Shown here: positions 8,369 to 16,847 of the stretch, piece after piece
How the letters are laid out: every line of letters starts with the position of its first letter
Numbering within the stretch: position 1 is the stretch's first letter
Assembly (NCBI RefSeq): GCF_039724765.1
Contig: NZ_CP155729.1
Span: 868,001-932,000 of the forward strand
Source: Sagittula stellata E-37
GTDB taxonomy: Bacteria > Pseudomonadota > Alphaproteobacteria > Rhodobacterales > Rhodobacteraceae
Length of the DNA stretch: 64,000 nucleotides
Direction of reading: 5' to 3'
The notes under the pieces: generated by a model
Databases searched by the model: none
Seen by the model: the letters and a program-made list of their open reading frames with translations, nothing else
What the model was told of the DNA's origin: nothing
Position numbers and translations under genes: made by a program

Positions 8369-9307
8369 ATGACACATCCATCGACATTCGAAGATGATGA
8401 CCAGATTCAATTCAACAACACATCCCTGGCCTTTCGCATGCTCGGAAATCATAACCTCGTTCTAGGGGCGGTGATTTTCGGGGTGGTGGCAGTGCTGGCG
8501 GTGATCCTGCCGCTGGTCCTGAACCTCGAGCCACTTAGCGTATCGCCGAGGGATCGCCTCCAACCCCCTTCGTTTGAACATATTCTGGGAACAGACCAGT
8601 TCGGCCGCGATCTTCTGGCGCGGTTGATCTACGGGGCGCAGACGTCACTCATGCTCGGCGCTTCCGTGGCGTTTTCATCAGTATTTCTTGGAACGGTTGT
8701 CGGTATCCTGTGCAGCTTTTCGAGCTTGATCGACAATATTCTCATGCGGATCTGCGATGGCGTCATGGCCATTCCGGCCATTCTTCTGGCTGTCGCACTC
8801 ACCGCCTCCCTTGGTCCGAACGTGACCAATCTGGTAATTGCGCTCACCATCGTGTTTACGCCGAACGTCGCGCGTATTGTTCGATCCAAGACCTTGTCCC
8901 TGAAGTCTGAACCCTTTGTCGAGGCGAGCGTCGCATTCGGCGCCAGGCTGCTTTATATCATGTGGCGGCACATCCTGCCGAACACCTTGTCGGTCCTCGT
9001 TGTTCAGGCCACCTTTATCTTCGCCGATACGATTATTGTCGAAGCTGCGCTCAGTTTTCTGGGGGCAGGCATGCCCGCCCCGGAACCCAGTTGGGGGAAT
9101 ATCCTCTATGAAGGCAAATCCGTCATAACCCGTTTCCCGTGGATGGTGGCGTTCACCAGCATGGCGTTGGTCTTCACGGTGATCGGTCTCAATCTGATCG
9201 GTGACGGACTTCGTGATTTGCTGGACAAGAGCACTTTGCGAGCATCCCGCGAGAATATGTTGCAGCGGCTTTTCTTCCCAGCCGCAAAGAAGTTGGAAAG
9301 AGCATGA
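8369..9307 (+). CDS. peptide-type ABC transporter permease (DppC-like)
   Basis: A 312-residue second permease with an N-terminal OppC_N-type helix (residues about 30-50), the LGTDQFGRDLLARLIYGAQTS signature after it, and an EAA loop in EPFVEASVAFGARLLYIMWRH. It pairs with the upstream DppB-like subunit. Its stop overlaps the start of the ATPase gene in an ATGA, showing translational coupling. Confidence 0.9.
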   Translation: MTHPSTFEDDDQIQFNNTSLAFRMLGNHNLVLGAVIFGVVAVLAVILPLVLNLEPLSVSPRDRLQPPSFEHILGTDQFGRDLLARLIYGAQTSLMLGASVAFSSVFLGTVVGILCSFSSLIDNILMRICDGVMAIPAILLAVALTASLGPNVTNLVIALTIVFTPNVARIVRSKTLSLKSEPFVEASVAFGARLLYIMWRHILPNTLSVLVVQATFIFADTIIVEAALSFLGAGMPAPEPSWGNILYEGKSVITRFPWMVAFTSMALVFTVIGLNLIGDGLRDLLDKSTLRASRENMLQRLFFPAAKKLERA

Positions 9308-10968
9308 CACCTGTGACGCATCCCTTGGAGTTTCGAAATCTCAGTGTCGCTTTCAACCACGGCGGGCGCACGCTGACGGTTGTGGACAATGTCAGTCTCC
9401 AGCTTGAAAAGGGAGAGATCCTCGCAATTGTGGGTGAAAGCGGGTCTGGAAAGTCTCTGACGGCGAGAACGGTGTTGGGGCTGGAGCCGGACAATGCCAT
9501 CACGAGCGGTGAAGTCATTCTTCAGGGCCGCGACGTGTTGAAAGCATCCGCATCGCAGTTGCGGAAAATCCGTGGCTCGGATGCGGCAATGATCTTTCAG
9601 GAGCCGTCATCGGCCTTGAACCCCCTGTTTCAGGTCGGCTGGCAAATCGAAGAAGGCTTGCGTGCCCATGGCATGACGGATGCGGCTCAACGGCGGGCTT
9701 TGGCGCTCGACATGTTGCGCAGTGTTGAAATCCCCGACCCGGAGCGGCGCATTGATTATTTCCCGCACCAGCTCTCCGGCGGTCAGAAGCAGCGTGTCGT
9801 TATCGCCATGGCGCTGGCGCTCGATCCGTCGGTCATTATCGCGGATGAGCCCACGACGGCGCTGGATGTGACCGTTCAGGCGGAAATCCTGGCGCTGCTG
9901 CGCAAATGCCGGGATGAACGCGATACCTCGATCATCCTGATCACGCACAATATGGGTGTCGTTGCCGATCTCGCGGATCGGGTGGCGGTGATGTATCAGG
10001 GCCGTGTCGTGGAGCTTGCCCCTGTCCACGATCTTTTTGCCCGGCCGCAACACGCGTATACCCGAAAGCTGCTCGCCGCCGTTCCAAAGTTGTCGGGTGC
10101 AACCGCGCAAATCGCCGAGCCGGACGTCTCTGTTCCTGAGGCAGATACGTTGATCAGACTCGAAAATCTCGAGGTGACATTTGGACGTGGCCGCAGCGCC
10201 TTTCATGCCGTGCGCGGCGTGTCCTTCGAAATCAGGCGGGACAAGGTCTTTGGCCTCGTTGGGGAAAGCGGGTCTGGCAAAAGCACGCTTGCGCGCTCTC
10301 TCGTCGGCTTGTCGCCGGTGTCCGGTGGCAAGCTCACGATGTTCGGCCAGGAGTTTTCCGCCGGGACGACGCGTCTGCCTCGCGAAATGCGCCGCAAGAT
10401 CGGCTTTGTCTTTCAGGATCCGGCGACGTCGTTCAATCCCCACATGACGGTGTTCGAATGCATCGCGGAACCCATGCGCATGCACGGGCTGGATCGCGAC
10501 ACGGCGCACGTCAGGAAACGGGTCGAAGAGCTTCTCGATCAGGTTCAGCTCGCCCGGAGCATGGCCGGTCGCTACCCTTACGAGCTCTCTGGCGGTCAGC
10601 GCCAAAGGGTCGGGATCGCGCGGGCGCTGGCATTGAAGCCGGAATTGGTGATTGCGGATGAACCGACCTCTGCGCTGGATGTGTCGGTGCAGGCCCGCGT
10701 GCTGGACATGTTTCAGGAGCTGCAATCGGAACTCGGATTTGGCGCGCTCTTTATCAGCCATGACCTGAGCGTCGTCGAACAGGTGTCTGACAGCGTCGGC
10801 GTGCTCAAGAATGGTCTTTTGGTGGAATCCGGCAGTGCCGACCAGGTTCTGAACAACCCGCAAGACGCCTACACCCGCCGTCTGGTCAATGCCGTGCCAA
10901 TTCCGGACCCGGTGCAGCAAGCCGAATTGCGCGCCCGGCGGCTTCTGGCGGATGCCGCTCCGGCATGA
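9304..10968 (+). CDS. fused double ATPase of peptide ABC transporter (DppD-DppF-like)
   Basis: A 554-residue protein with two complete ABC cassettes in tandem. The first has Walker A GESGSGKSLTAR near residue 45 and signature LSGGQKQR near 158. The second has GESGSGKSTLARS near 320 and LSGGQRQR near 430. Walker B sequences IIADEPTTALD and VIADEPTSALD follow each. Fused DppDF proteins are common in Rhodobacterales, so both nucleotide sites come from one chain. It completes the importer encoded from 5768. The ATG lies in the overlap with the permease stop. Confidence 0.92.
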   Translation: MTPVTHPLEFRNLSVAFNHGGRTLTVVDNVSLQLEKGEILAIVGESGSGKSLTARTVLGLEPDNAITSGEVILQGRDVLKASASQLRKIRGSDAAMIFQEPSSALNPLFQVGWQIEEGLRAHGMTDAAQRRALALDMLRSVEIPDPERRIDYFPHQLSGGQKQRVVIAMALALDPSVIIADEPTTALDVTVQAEILALLRKCRDERDTSIILITHNMGVVADLADRVAVMYQGRVVELAPVHDLFARPQHAYTRKLLAAVPKLSGATAQIAEPDVSVPEADTLIRLENLEVTFGRGRSAFHAVRGVSFEIRRDKVFGLVGESGSGKSTLARSLVGLSPVSGGKLTMFGQEFSAGTTRLPREMRRKIGFVFQDPATSFNPHMTVFECIAEPMRMHGLDRDTAHVRKRVEELLDQVQLARSMAGRYPYELSGGQRQRVGIARALALKPELVIADEPTSALDVSVQARVLDMFQELQSELGFGALFISHDLSVVEQVSDSVGVLKNGLLVESGSADQVLNNPQDAYTRRLVNAVPIPDPVQQAELRARRLLADAAPA

Positions 10969-11034
10969 CCGCCGGCAGGCGGTGGCCGTCACGTCTGCCC
11001 CGCTCGCGCATATACAGCCCATACTGAGGACGAC

Positions 11035-12096
11035 ATGAAACGCATTCACAAGATCAGCAATATTCCGGCGCGTGACTGGCGCGATTGCCCCGACAAAGAC
11101 ACATACGGCTTCACCGCCGAGGTTGCAGATGCCGCGACGCAAGCGCTCGATCGCCTCGTGACAACATCCTTCATCGCGATTGCCGGCGGCGACGTTCTTT
11201 ATGACTACGGGGATGTCAGCCAGGTCAGCTATTGCGCGTCCGTGCGCAAGAGCATCCTGTCCATGCTCTATGGCATCTACGTCGAGCGCGGTGTGATCGA
11301 CCTGCATGCGACGATGACAGACCTTGGCATAGACGAGAATGAGGGCCTGCTGGATATCGAAAAGACCGCCACCCTGCGCGACCTCATCACCTCCAGTTCA
11401 GGCGTATATCATCCTGCCGGAAGCCCCGGTGGTGACACCAAGGGCATTCCGGAGCGCGGCAGCAAGGTTCCGGGAAAGCACTTCTTCTACAACAACTGGG
11501 ATTTCAATGTTCTGGGCGCCGCCTTTGAAAAGCTGACCGGCAAGAGCGTGTTCAAGGCCTTCGAGGAGCATCTTGCAGGGCCTCTCGGGCTTCAGGATTT
11601 CGATATCAACCGGCAGCGTATGCTCGGGTATCCGGATGCCTCGAGGTACTATGCCTATCACATGTTCCTGTCCGCGCGCGATCTGGCGAGGATCGGGCAT
11701 CTGATGACCCGCGGAGGGCGCTGGGACGACCAGCAATTGATCCCCCCCAACTGGGTGACCGAAAGCACCAGCATGTTCACCGCCGCGCGCGATATGGACA
11801 ATCGAATGGAGCGCATCGCGGGCTACAGTTACCTGTGGTGGCTGCCCGATGTGCCGGCAGGCAAACCGTGGTGGCGAGGGTCGTTTTTTGCCGTCGGAAA
11901 CTTTGGTCAGTACGCACTGTGCCTGCCTGCTCTGGATATGACCTTCGTCCATCGGCACGCGATCACGGACGAGCAGGCCATCGGCCGGAACCAGGGCACC
12001 TTCCATGGCGAGCTGGCCACCGTGACGATGCAGGAATTTCTGGCCGTCTGCGATATTTTCACCGACGAAGTGGGGCCCATGGTCTGGTCCCGCTGA
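11035..12096 (+). CDS. beta-lactamase-family serine hydrolase
   Basis: A 353-residue class C beta-lactamase/esterase-fold hydrolase. The nucleophile motif SxxK is SVRK (Ser69, Lys72) and the second motif is YNNWDFN near residue 149. No signal peptide is seen, so it is probably cytoplasmic. It follows the transporter ATPase by 66 bases on the same strand with a GAGGA ribosome site, suggesting it acts on the imported compound, for example an amide, ester or D-peptide. This family includes D-aminopeptidases, EstB-type esterases and 6-aminohexanoate-dimer hydrolase, so the true substrate cannot be told from motifs. An IS3 remnant begins about 75 bases downstream. Confidence 0.85.
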   Translation: MKRIHKISNIPARDWRDCPDKDTYGFTAEVADAATQALDRLVTTSFIAIAGGDVLYDYGDVSQVSYCASVRKSILSMLYGIYVERGVIDLHATMTDLGIDENEGLLDIEKTATLRDLITSSSGVYHPAGSPGGDTKGIPERGSKVPGKHFFYNNWDFNVLGAAFEKLTGKSVFKAFEEHLAGPLGLQDFDINRQRMLGYPDASRYYAYHMFLSARDLARIGHLMTRGGRWDDQQLIPPNWVTESTSMFTAARDMDNRMERIAGYSYLWWLPDVPAGKPWWRGSFFAVGNFGQYALCLPALDMTFVHRHAITDEQAIGRNQGTFHGELATVTMQEFLAVCDIFTDEVGPMVWSR

Positions 12097-12171
12097 TCTC
12101 ATCCGGGCGTCGTTGATTACTGACAGGAAGCCGAGCGTGCCTTGACCCGCCCCACGCGAAACCCCTCACCG

Positions 12172-12290
12172 TGATGTAGAGTCTGCACCAACTCTGAAGG
12201 ATCAGACACATGAGCAAGAGCCGTTTCACCGAGGCGCAAATCATCGGAATGATTTAGGAGCAGGAAGAAGGGATGCCGTCCGTCGCCTAG
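12172..12290 (+). pseudogene. IS3-family orfA remnant with left end
   Basis: A left-end-like sequence (TGATGTAGAGTCTGCACC) is followed at 12210 by a frame reading MSKSRFTEAQIIGMI-stop-EQEEGMPSVA-stop, the start of an IS3 OrfA with an internal TAG. Everything after codon 27 is missing. The remnant is cut exactly at the CTAG target of the IS427-group element, so the decay predates that insertion. Confidence 0.75.
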
Positions 12291-13129
12291 GGTCAGGACT
12301 CGTTCTCTCTCAAAGCCAGAAGATCACGGTCGCAGCGAGTGCGATCGCTGAGAAGAAGGTCTTTGGGCATCGGTCATAACGGGTCGCCACCCGTCTCCAA
12401 TCCTTGAGCCTGCCGAACATGATCTCGATCCGGTTGCGACGCTTGTACCTGCGCTTGTCGTACGGGACGGGCGTCTTCCGTTTCGTCCGGCCCGGGATGC
12501 AAGGGCGTATCTTCTTGTCTTGCAAGGCTTCTCTGAACCAGTCGGCATCGTAGCCGCGATCTCCGAGCAGCCATTTCACGTCTGGCAGCCCGCCGACCAG
12601 CGCACGCGCCCCGATGTAGTCGCTGACGGGGCCGGCAGTCAGGAACAGGTCGATGGGCCGGCCATGGCTGTCGCAGACGGCGTGCAACTTCGTGTTCATG
12701 CCTCCCTTCGTCCGGCCAATCAGCCGTCCACGCCCCCCTTTTTCACGCCCAGGCTGGACGCCGTGCGATGGGCCTTCAGATGAGTTGCGTCGATCATCAC
12801 GGTCGTCTCCTCACCATGCTCGCCCGCCAGCCCGGCCATGATCCGGGCGAAGACGCCTCTATCGCTCCACCGCTTCCAGCGGTTGTAGAGTGTCTTGTGC
12901 GGGCCGTATTCCCTTGGCGCATCTCGCCACCGCAATCCATTGCGATTGATAAAGATAATACCGCTCAGAACGCGCCGGTCATCAACCCGGGGCTTGCCGT
13001 GCGACTTGGGGAAGTAAGGCTCCAGACGCGCCATCTGCGCATCGCTCAACCAGTAGAGATCAGACATGTTCACCGCTCGTTTTCGAACGGTGAATCACGC
13101 TCGCTCAACCAAATCAATGGGTCCTGAAC
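12291..13129 (-). mobile_element. IS5-family (IS427 group) insertion sequence, 839 bp
   Basis: Both ends carry matching imperfect inverted repeats (GGTCAGGAC at 12291 and GTTCAGGAC read inward from 13129). The element is flanked on both sides by CTAG (12287-12290 and 13130-13133), the target duplication type of this group. It contains one transposase split into two frames. Size, ends, target and frameshift all fit the IS427 group. It looks intact and therefore possibly active. Confidence 0.88.
12310..13073 (-). CDS. IS427-group transposase, made by -1 frameshift
   Basis: The first frame (13073 down to 12720) encodes the N-terminal half, MNMSDLYWLSDAQMARLEPY to GVKKGG, with the first catalytic Asp in TVMIDATHLKAHR. 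The second frame (stop at 12310) encodes GRLIGRTKGGMNTKLHAV, then LLGDRGYDADWFRE (second Asp) and the C-terminal RRNRIEIMFGRLKDWRR (Glu). The two join at a run of five A and six G on the coding strand near 12736-12746. A -1 slip restores the exact family sequence, so this is programmed frameshifting as usual for the group rather than damage. Confidence 0.85.
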
Positions 13130-13636
13130 CTAGCTGACAGCCATCAACCATTTCCGGATACGCGTGCGCGCATTCGCGTAGGGTGACGAAGTATTGAACT
13201 GGATCATCCGGCCCTTCGTCCACTTGCCATACCAAGGGCTGCCATAAAGCTCGTCATGCGTCCGGGATGAAATGGTTTCAACCAGCCTGTGGTTGACTGC
13301 AGCAAGGCGGATCAGGAGGTTCTGCCAGTCAAGATGCTGATAATCTGCATAGAACTTCTGGGCCAGCAAGCCGAGTTGATTCCATTTGAAGCCGGTTTCG
13401 GGAAACTCCACGACCTCACCACGGTCATCCCGCTCCAACCATCGCAAAACGAGTTCATTCCAGCCAAGCAGATAGGCCACCAGATCGGCGGGGCTCATCA
13501 TCGTTCCAGCGGCATGTCCTTCCATTGAGGCCGTGCGTGCAAGCTCCGGTGGAACACGCTCCAGGTCAGATATCAGGTTGCCGAATGTCTTTGAAATTGC
13601 ATCCAGAAGTTCTGTTTTCGATGCAGGCACGCCCAT
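13130..13636 (-). CDS. ClbS/DfsB family four-helix protein
   Basis: A 168-residue protein matching the ClbS/DfsB (formerly DUF1706) family almost along its length: start MGVPASKTELLDAI, middle FPETGFKWNQLGLLAQKFY, end PWYGKWTKGRMIQFNTSSPYANAR followed by RIRKWL. ClbS protects colibactin producers by hydrolysing the toxin's cyclopropane; most family members are of unknown role. Its stop codon TAG (13132-13130) lies inside the CTAG target duplication of the adjacent IS, so the element sits at the very end of the gene. The last two or three residues may therefore not be ancestral. The gene lies between two insertion sequences. Confidence 0.85.
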   Translation of the reverse strand: MGVPASKTELLDAISKTFGNLISDLERVPPELARTASMEGHAAGTMMSPADLVAYLLGWNELVLRWLERDDRGEVVEFPETGFKWNQLGLLAQKFYADYQHLDWQNLLIRLAAVNHRLVETISSRTHDELYGSPWYGKWTKGRMIQFNTSSPYANARTRIRKWLMAVS

Positions 13637-13836
13637 CGTGTTTCCTTACTCTTCTTCGAAGAGGATAGGCCCAACGCGCGTCGTCGCCAATGAGGGGAAC
13701 GGGCTCGGAGCAGACTTGCGGCGACGCACCGAGCCGAACACCTGGCGGGACGCAGCGCCCGCCGCTCGCGGCCCCGAGCTGACATTCGAACCGGACGATT
13801 CTCCAAGGCCGATCCCGGCCCACTGCGGACATTCAT
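13637..13836. other. intergenic spacer with dispersed-repeat motif
   Basis: 200 bases between the ClbS gene and an IS3 element. At 13815-13834 on the minus strand it carries GAATGTCCGCAGTGGGCCGG, closely matching a copy at 22016-22035. A second weaker copy (GAATGTCAGCTCGGGGCCG, minus) lies just upstream. No gene is recognised. Confidence 0.5.
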
Positions 13837-13875
13837 TGAGCTACTCCCCATCTCTTGGACAGTATCTGGCGTAAA

Positions 13876-14751
13876 TTAAGCTACTCGTTGCACCTGCTGA
13901 CCGGGTTGGTTGATATCATTTCTCTGCCAATAGACCAGCGCCGGTGGCTTGCCGCCGAGGGCTGAGTGAGGGCGCTGGTGGTTGTAGAAGGTCATCCATT
14001 TCCGGATCACCGCCTTCGTTTCCGATCCTGTCTCCCAGGCATGCAGGTAGACGCACTCGTATTTCAGGGTGCGCCACAGCCTCTCGATGAAGATGTTGTC
14101 GAGAAACCGGCCTTTCCCATCCATCGAGATCTTCACGCCCGACCGGCGGAGCCGATCCGTCCAAGCGAAGGGCGTGAACTGAGAACCCTGATCCGTATTC
14201 ATTATCTCGGGCGGGCCGAACTTGTGGATGGCCTCGTTCAGCGCCTCGACACAGAAGTCGGCCTCCAGCGTGTTCGAGATCCGCCAAGACAGAACCTTGC
14301 GGGTGTGCCAGTCCATGATCGCCACGAGGTAGAGGAACCCGCGCCGCATGGGTAGGTAGGTGATATCCGAGCACCAGACCTGGTTCGGACGCTCCACCCG
14401 CAGCCCTCTCAGCAGATATGGATAGGTCTTGTGGCCCTTTGCTGGCCTGCTGGTGTTGGGTTTCTGGTAAATCGGCATGAGCCCCATCAGGCGCATCAGC
14501 CGCCGTATCCGCTTCTCGTTCACCGGGTGTCCGTCGTTACGCAGGTGCCAAGTCATTTGCCGGACGCCGAAGAACGGGGTCTCCAAGAACTGCTCGTCGA
14601 TCCCCCGCATCAGGCAGAGGTTCTGTTCGGTCTCGCCCTTGGGGGTGTAGTAGAAAGACGAGCGCGCGATCGACAGCAGCTTGCACTGCTGGCCGATCGA
14701 TAGGTCCGGGTGGTCAGGCTCGATCATGCCGCGCCTCACTTCCCGCCCCAA
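13876..14751 (-). CDS. IS3-family transposase OrfB (DDE integrase)
   Basis: A 291-residue OrfB with an HTH_21-type N-terminus (LLSIARSSFYYTPKG) and an rve integrase core. The catalytic Asp residues are in WCSDITYLP and NTDQGSQF, and Glu in FIERLWRTLKYE. The C-terminal YNHQRPHSALGGKPPA is typical. It overlaps orfA, so the active OrfAB protein would be made by -1 frameshifting. The reading frame is complete. Confidence 0.92.
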   Translation of the reverse strand: MGREVRRGMIEPDHPDLSIGQQCKLLSIARSSFYYTPKGETEQNLCLMRGIDEQFLETPFFGVRQMTWHLRNDGHPVNEKRIRRLMRLMGLMPIYQKPNTSRPAKGHKTYPYLLRGLRVERPNQVWCSDITYLPMRRGFLYLVAIMDWHTRKVLSWRISNTLEADFCVEALNEAIHKFGPPEIMNTDQGSQFTPFAWTDRLRRSGVKISMDGKGRFLDNIFIERLWRTLKYECVYLHAWETGSETKAVIRKWMTFYNHQRPHSALGGKPPALVYWQRNDINQPGQQVQRVA

Positions 14752-15029
14752 GGCTTCAGCTTTCGTTCCAAAAAAGAGTTGGCCACCGCCAGCTCCCCGA
14801 TCTTGGCGTGGAGCTCCTTCACCTGCTCCTCGTCAATCTCGGCCTTCTTGCGGCTCCCGCGCTCGAAAACGCCCGACGCGCCTTCGAGCAGGGCACGCTT
14901 CCATTGATGAATCATCGTTGGATGCACCCCGAACCGGCTCGCCAGCTCGGCCGCTGTCTCTTCACCCTTCAGGGCTTCCAGCGCGACCTTTGCCTTGAAC
15001 TCAGGCGCGTGCTGCTTGCGTTTCGACAT
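14736..15029 (-). CDS. IS3-family transposase OrfA
   Basis: A 97-residue helix-turn-helix protein (HTH_Tnp_1): MSKRKQHAPEFKAKVALEAL, then LASRFGVHPTMIHQWKRALLE, followed by a leucine-zipper-like tail. It binds the IS ends and is fused to OrfB by frameshift near 14740. Confidence 0.92.
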   Translation of the reverse strand: MSKRKQHAPEFKAKVALEALKGEETAAELASRFGVHPTMIHQWKRALLEGASGVFERGSRKKAEIDEEQVKELHAKIGELAVANSFLERKLKPWGGK

Positions 15030-15109
15030 CTCTGATCTCCTTCTCGTCGAAGATCAGCAGACTGCAAATCGTAGCTTATGTCAGTGTCCGAATTTCGGGG
15101 GGCAGCTCA

Positions 15110-15772
15110 CAAGGACATCGCTGGCTTCGACGTCTCCGCCAGCGAGATCAACGAAACTACGGTGCGCCAGCTGCACCGTGGCGAGTTCATCAAAGCCACT
15201 GAGAACATTGTACTCATTGGGGCCCCGGCACGGGAAAACCCATGTCGCGACGGTCCTCGGCGTTCAGGCGGTCGAACATCGTCGTCGAAAGGTAGGCTTC
15301 TTCTCGACCATCGAACTGGTCAATACGCTCGAGCAGGAAAAGGCCAAAGACAAGGCCGGCCACCTGGCCGAGACGCTGACGCGCTTCGACCTCGCGATCC
15401 TGGATGAACTGGGCTACCTGCAGTGCAGCACATCAGGGCGTGCGCTGCTCTTCCATCTCCTGAGCAAACTGTACGAGCGCACCAGTGTGGCCATCACCAC
15501 CAACCTCAGCTTCTGCGAATGGACCACCATCTTCGGTCCCTCTCGTTACATTGTTTCACAATGCACTGCCGGGCAGTGGATGGCAAGATGACCACCGCGC
15601 TGCTCGACCGCCTCACCCACCGCTGCCACTTCAAGGCTCGCACCGAGGCCGCAACCCGGAAACCGAAGGAGGCCACGCTTGTCTTGACCCAGCCGTTAAC
15701 TGATCCGCATAACTCAAAAGGTGGGTCAGTTCTCGATGGAAACCCCGGGTCAGGTCTTCGTGGGAATCAACA
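15110..15772 (+). pseudogene. IS21-family istB remnant and right end
   Basis: Pieces of the IstB ATPase are readable: a start-like segment to NIVLIG, then after a one-base deletion in the Walker A (GGGGCCCC where five G are expected) the frame GTGKTHVATVLGVQAVEH, then LAILDELGYLQCSTSGRALLFHLLS and TSVAITTNLSFCEWTTIFG. A 40-base insertion (15539-15578) breaks the frame again before GKMTTALLDRLTHRCHF. Beyond it lie the IS21-type terminal repeats GGGTCAGTTCTCGATGGAAA and GGGTCAGGTCTTCGTGG, with the end at about 15772 (AATCAACA). istA and the left end are missing, the latter side being cut by the IS3 element. Confidence 0.8.
15549..15578. repeat. two contiguous perfect mini-hairpins
   Basis: CATTGT-TTC-ACAATG (15549-15563) is followed with no gap by CACTGC-CGG-GCAGTG (15564-15578). 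Each is a perfect 6-bp stem with a 3-base loop. Together they make up three quarters of the 40-base insertion in istB. Confidence 0.75.
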
Positions 15773-15952
15773 GCTGTGTCGCTCGGCGAGAGTCGCTTTT
15801 GCAGGACATTCGACATTCAGAGGACCCTGGCGCGAAAGCGTCATGGTTTTTCGCTTCAGTTGGCTGCGTGGGCTTTGCGATAGCGCGGGACCTTTGTGGT
15901 CGATGAAACTAAGACGTCAATTACCCAGGTGAGCTGCAGGGACGCCGTCGCC

Positions 15953-16648
15953 TCAAGGCGCTTCACCACCTTCGGCAGCGTTCGACGCGAGTGGCCGTGC
16001 GTTTGATCCGTCGGAAAGCGTTTGCTTGAGGAGGTGAACCGCGTCTGCAATGTCCGCGTGGATCGCAAGCCCCAGGGCGTCGGCATCGCTCCGCCTGATC
16101 GCTTCGATCGCCATCAGATGCTTGTCGACGATATCGGATTTCTCTTCCATGCTGAAGACGCTGCGCATGAATGGTCCAAATTGCATCCAGACACTTTCCA
16201 GCAGCGGTACCAGCACTTCTGACTCACCGGCCCTGTAGAGCGTAAAGTGAAACTGGTAGTTCTCTCTCATGTACGCACCGGCATCGCCCGTCATATAGCT
16301 TTGGTTCATGCGCTCGTCGCAGGCTTGCAGATCCGCGATCTTCTCAGGCGTCATAAAGGGGAGGGCGCGCATGGCGCAAAGTGGTTCAAGCTGCCGGCGC
16401 GCCTGCATCAGCTCTTCGAAACGATGTGCGGTCAGCGCCGGAACGCAGATGCGGCCATTGCGCTGCACCTCAAGCGCCCGTTCCCCCACAAGACGCGTGA
16501 TCGCCCCGCGGACAGGCATCAGCCCCACCCCCATCGTCTGGCTGATCGCCCGTGCGCTTACATTCGTGCCGGGCGAGAACTGGCCGGAGATAAGCTGCTC
16601 TCGCAAGGTCTGGTAAATCTGTTGGTGCTGGGTCGAGATGTCTCGCAT
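15953..16648 (-). CDS. GntR-family (FCD domain) transcriptional regulator
   Basis: A regulator of about 231 residues in the FadR/FCD subfamily of GntR. The winged helix spans IYQTLREQLISGQFSPGTNVSARAISQ to VGERALEVQRNGRI, then an FCD ligand domain (MQARRQLEPLCAMRA, NYQFHFTLYRA, DKHLMAIEAIRRSD, with His residues placed as in metal-binding FCD proteins). The frame is open upstream to 16819, but MRDISTQHQQ at 16648 fits the family start. It is downstream of, and on the same strand as, the glutamine-synthetase-like and aminotransferase genes and probably regulates them. Confidence 0.85.
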   Translation of the reverse strand: MRDISTQHQQIYQTLREQLISGQFSPGTNVSARAISQTMGVGLMPVRGAITRLVGERALEVQRNGRICVPALTAHRFEELMQARRQLEPLCAMRALPFMTPEKIADLQACDERMNQSYMTGDAGAYMRENYQFHFTLYRAGESEVLVPLLESVWMQFGPFMRSVFSMEEKSDIVDKHLMAIEAIRRSDADALGLAIHADIADAVHLLKQTLSDGSNARPLASNAAEGGEAP

Positions 16649-16847
16649 TCGGTCCTGCCATTGCGACGGGGGGGGGTGAAGATTGCGGTGCCAGTCTGAG
16701 CTTTGCCGGACAGGGAAAGTCCGAGAGGTCAGCGAGCCTAGCCAAGCATGACGAGCTTTGCCACGTCGGTCAGCCGCCGGGTGCGGCGACCAGCGGTTTG
16801 CTGCGGGCGGCCTGAGCATCCATCATCCCGCAGATCAGGTCGCCGCT

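Larger units (their letters stand above)
13837..15109 (-). mobile_element. IS3-family insertion sequence, 1273 bp
   Basis: The left end TGAGCTACTCCCC (13837) and right end, read inward from 15109, TGAGCTGCCCCCC form imperfect inverted repeats of about 27 bases that also share GGACA near their inner side. Between them are orfA and orfB in overlapping frames. No 3-base target duplication is seen (CAT on the left, CAA on the right), so flanking DNA has been deleted or rearranged since insertion. The right flank enters a broken IS21 istB gene. Confidence 0.85.

Noticed and set aside
12310..13073. Transposase of the IS427-group element as a broken pseudogene
   Set aside because: The two frames join at an A5G6 slippery run as in active relatives, and both ends and target duplications are intact, so programmed frameshifting is the better reading.
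15771..15952. A minus-strand reading ending in KVPRYRKAHAAN between the IS21 end and the GntR gene
   Set aside because: It has no recognisable family and no supporting start. It is probably non-coding debris.
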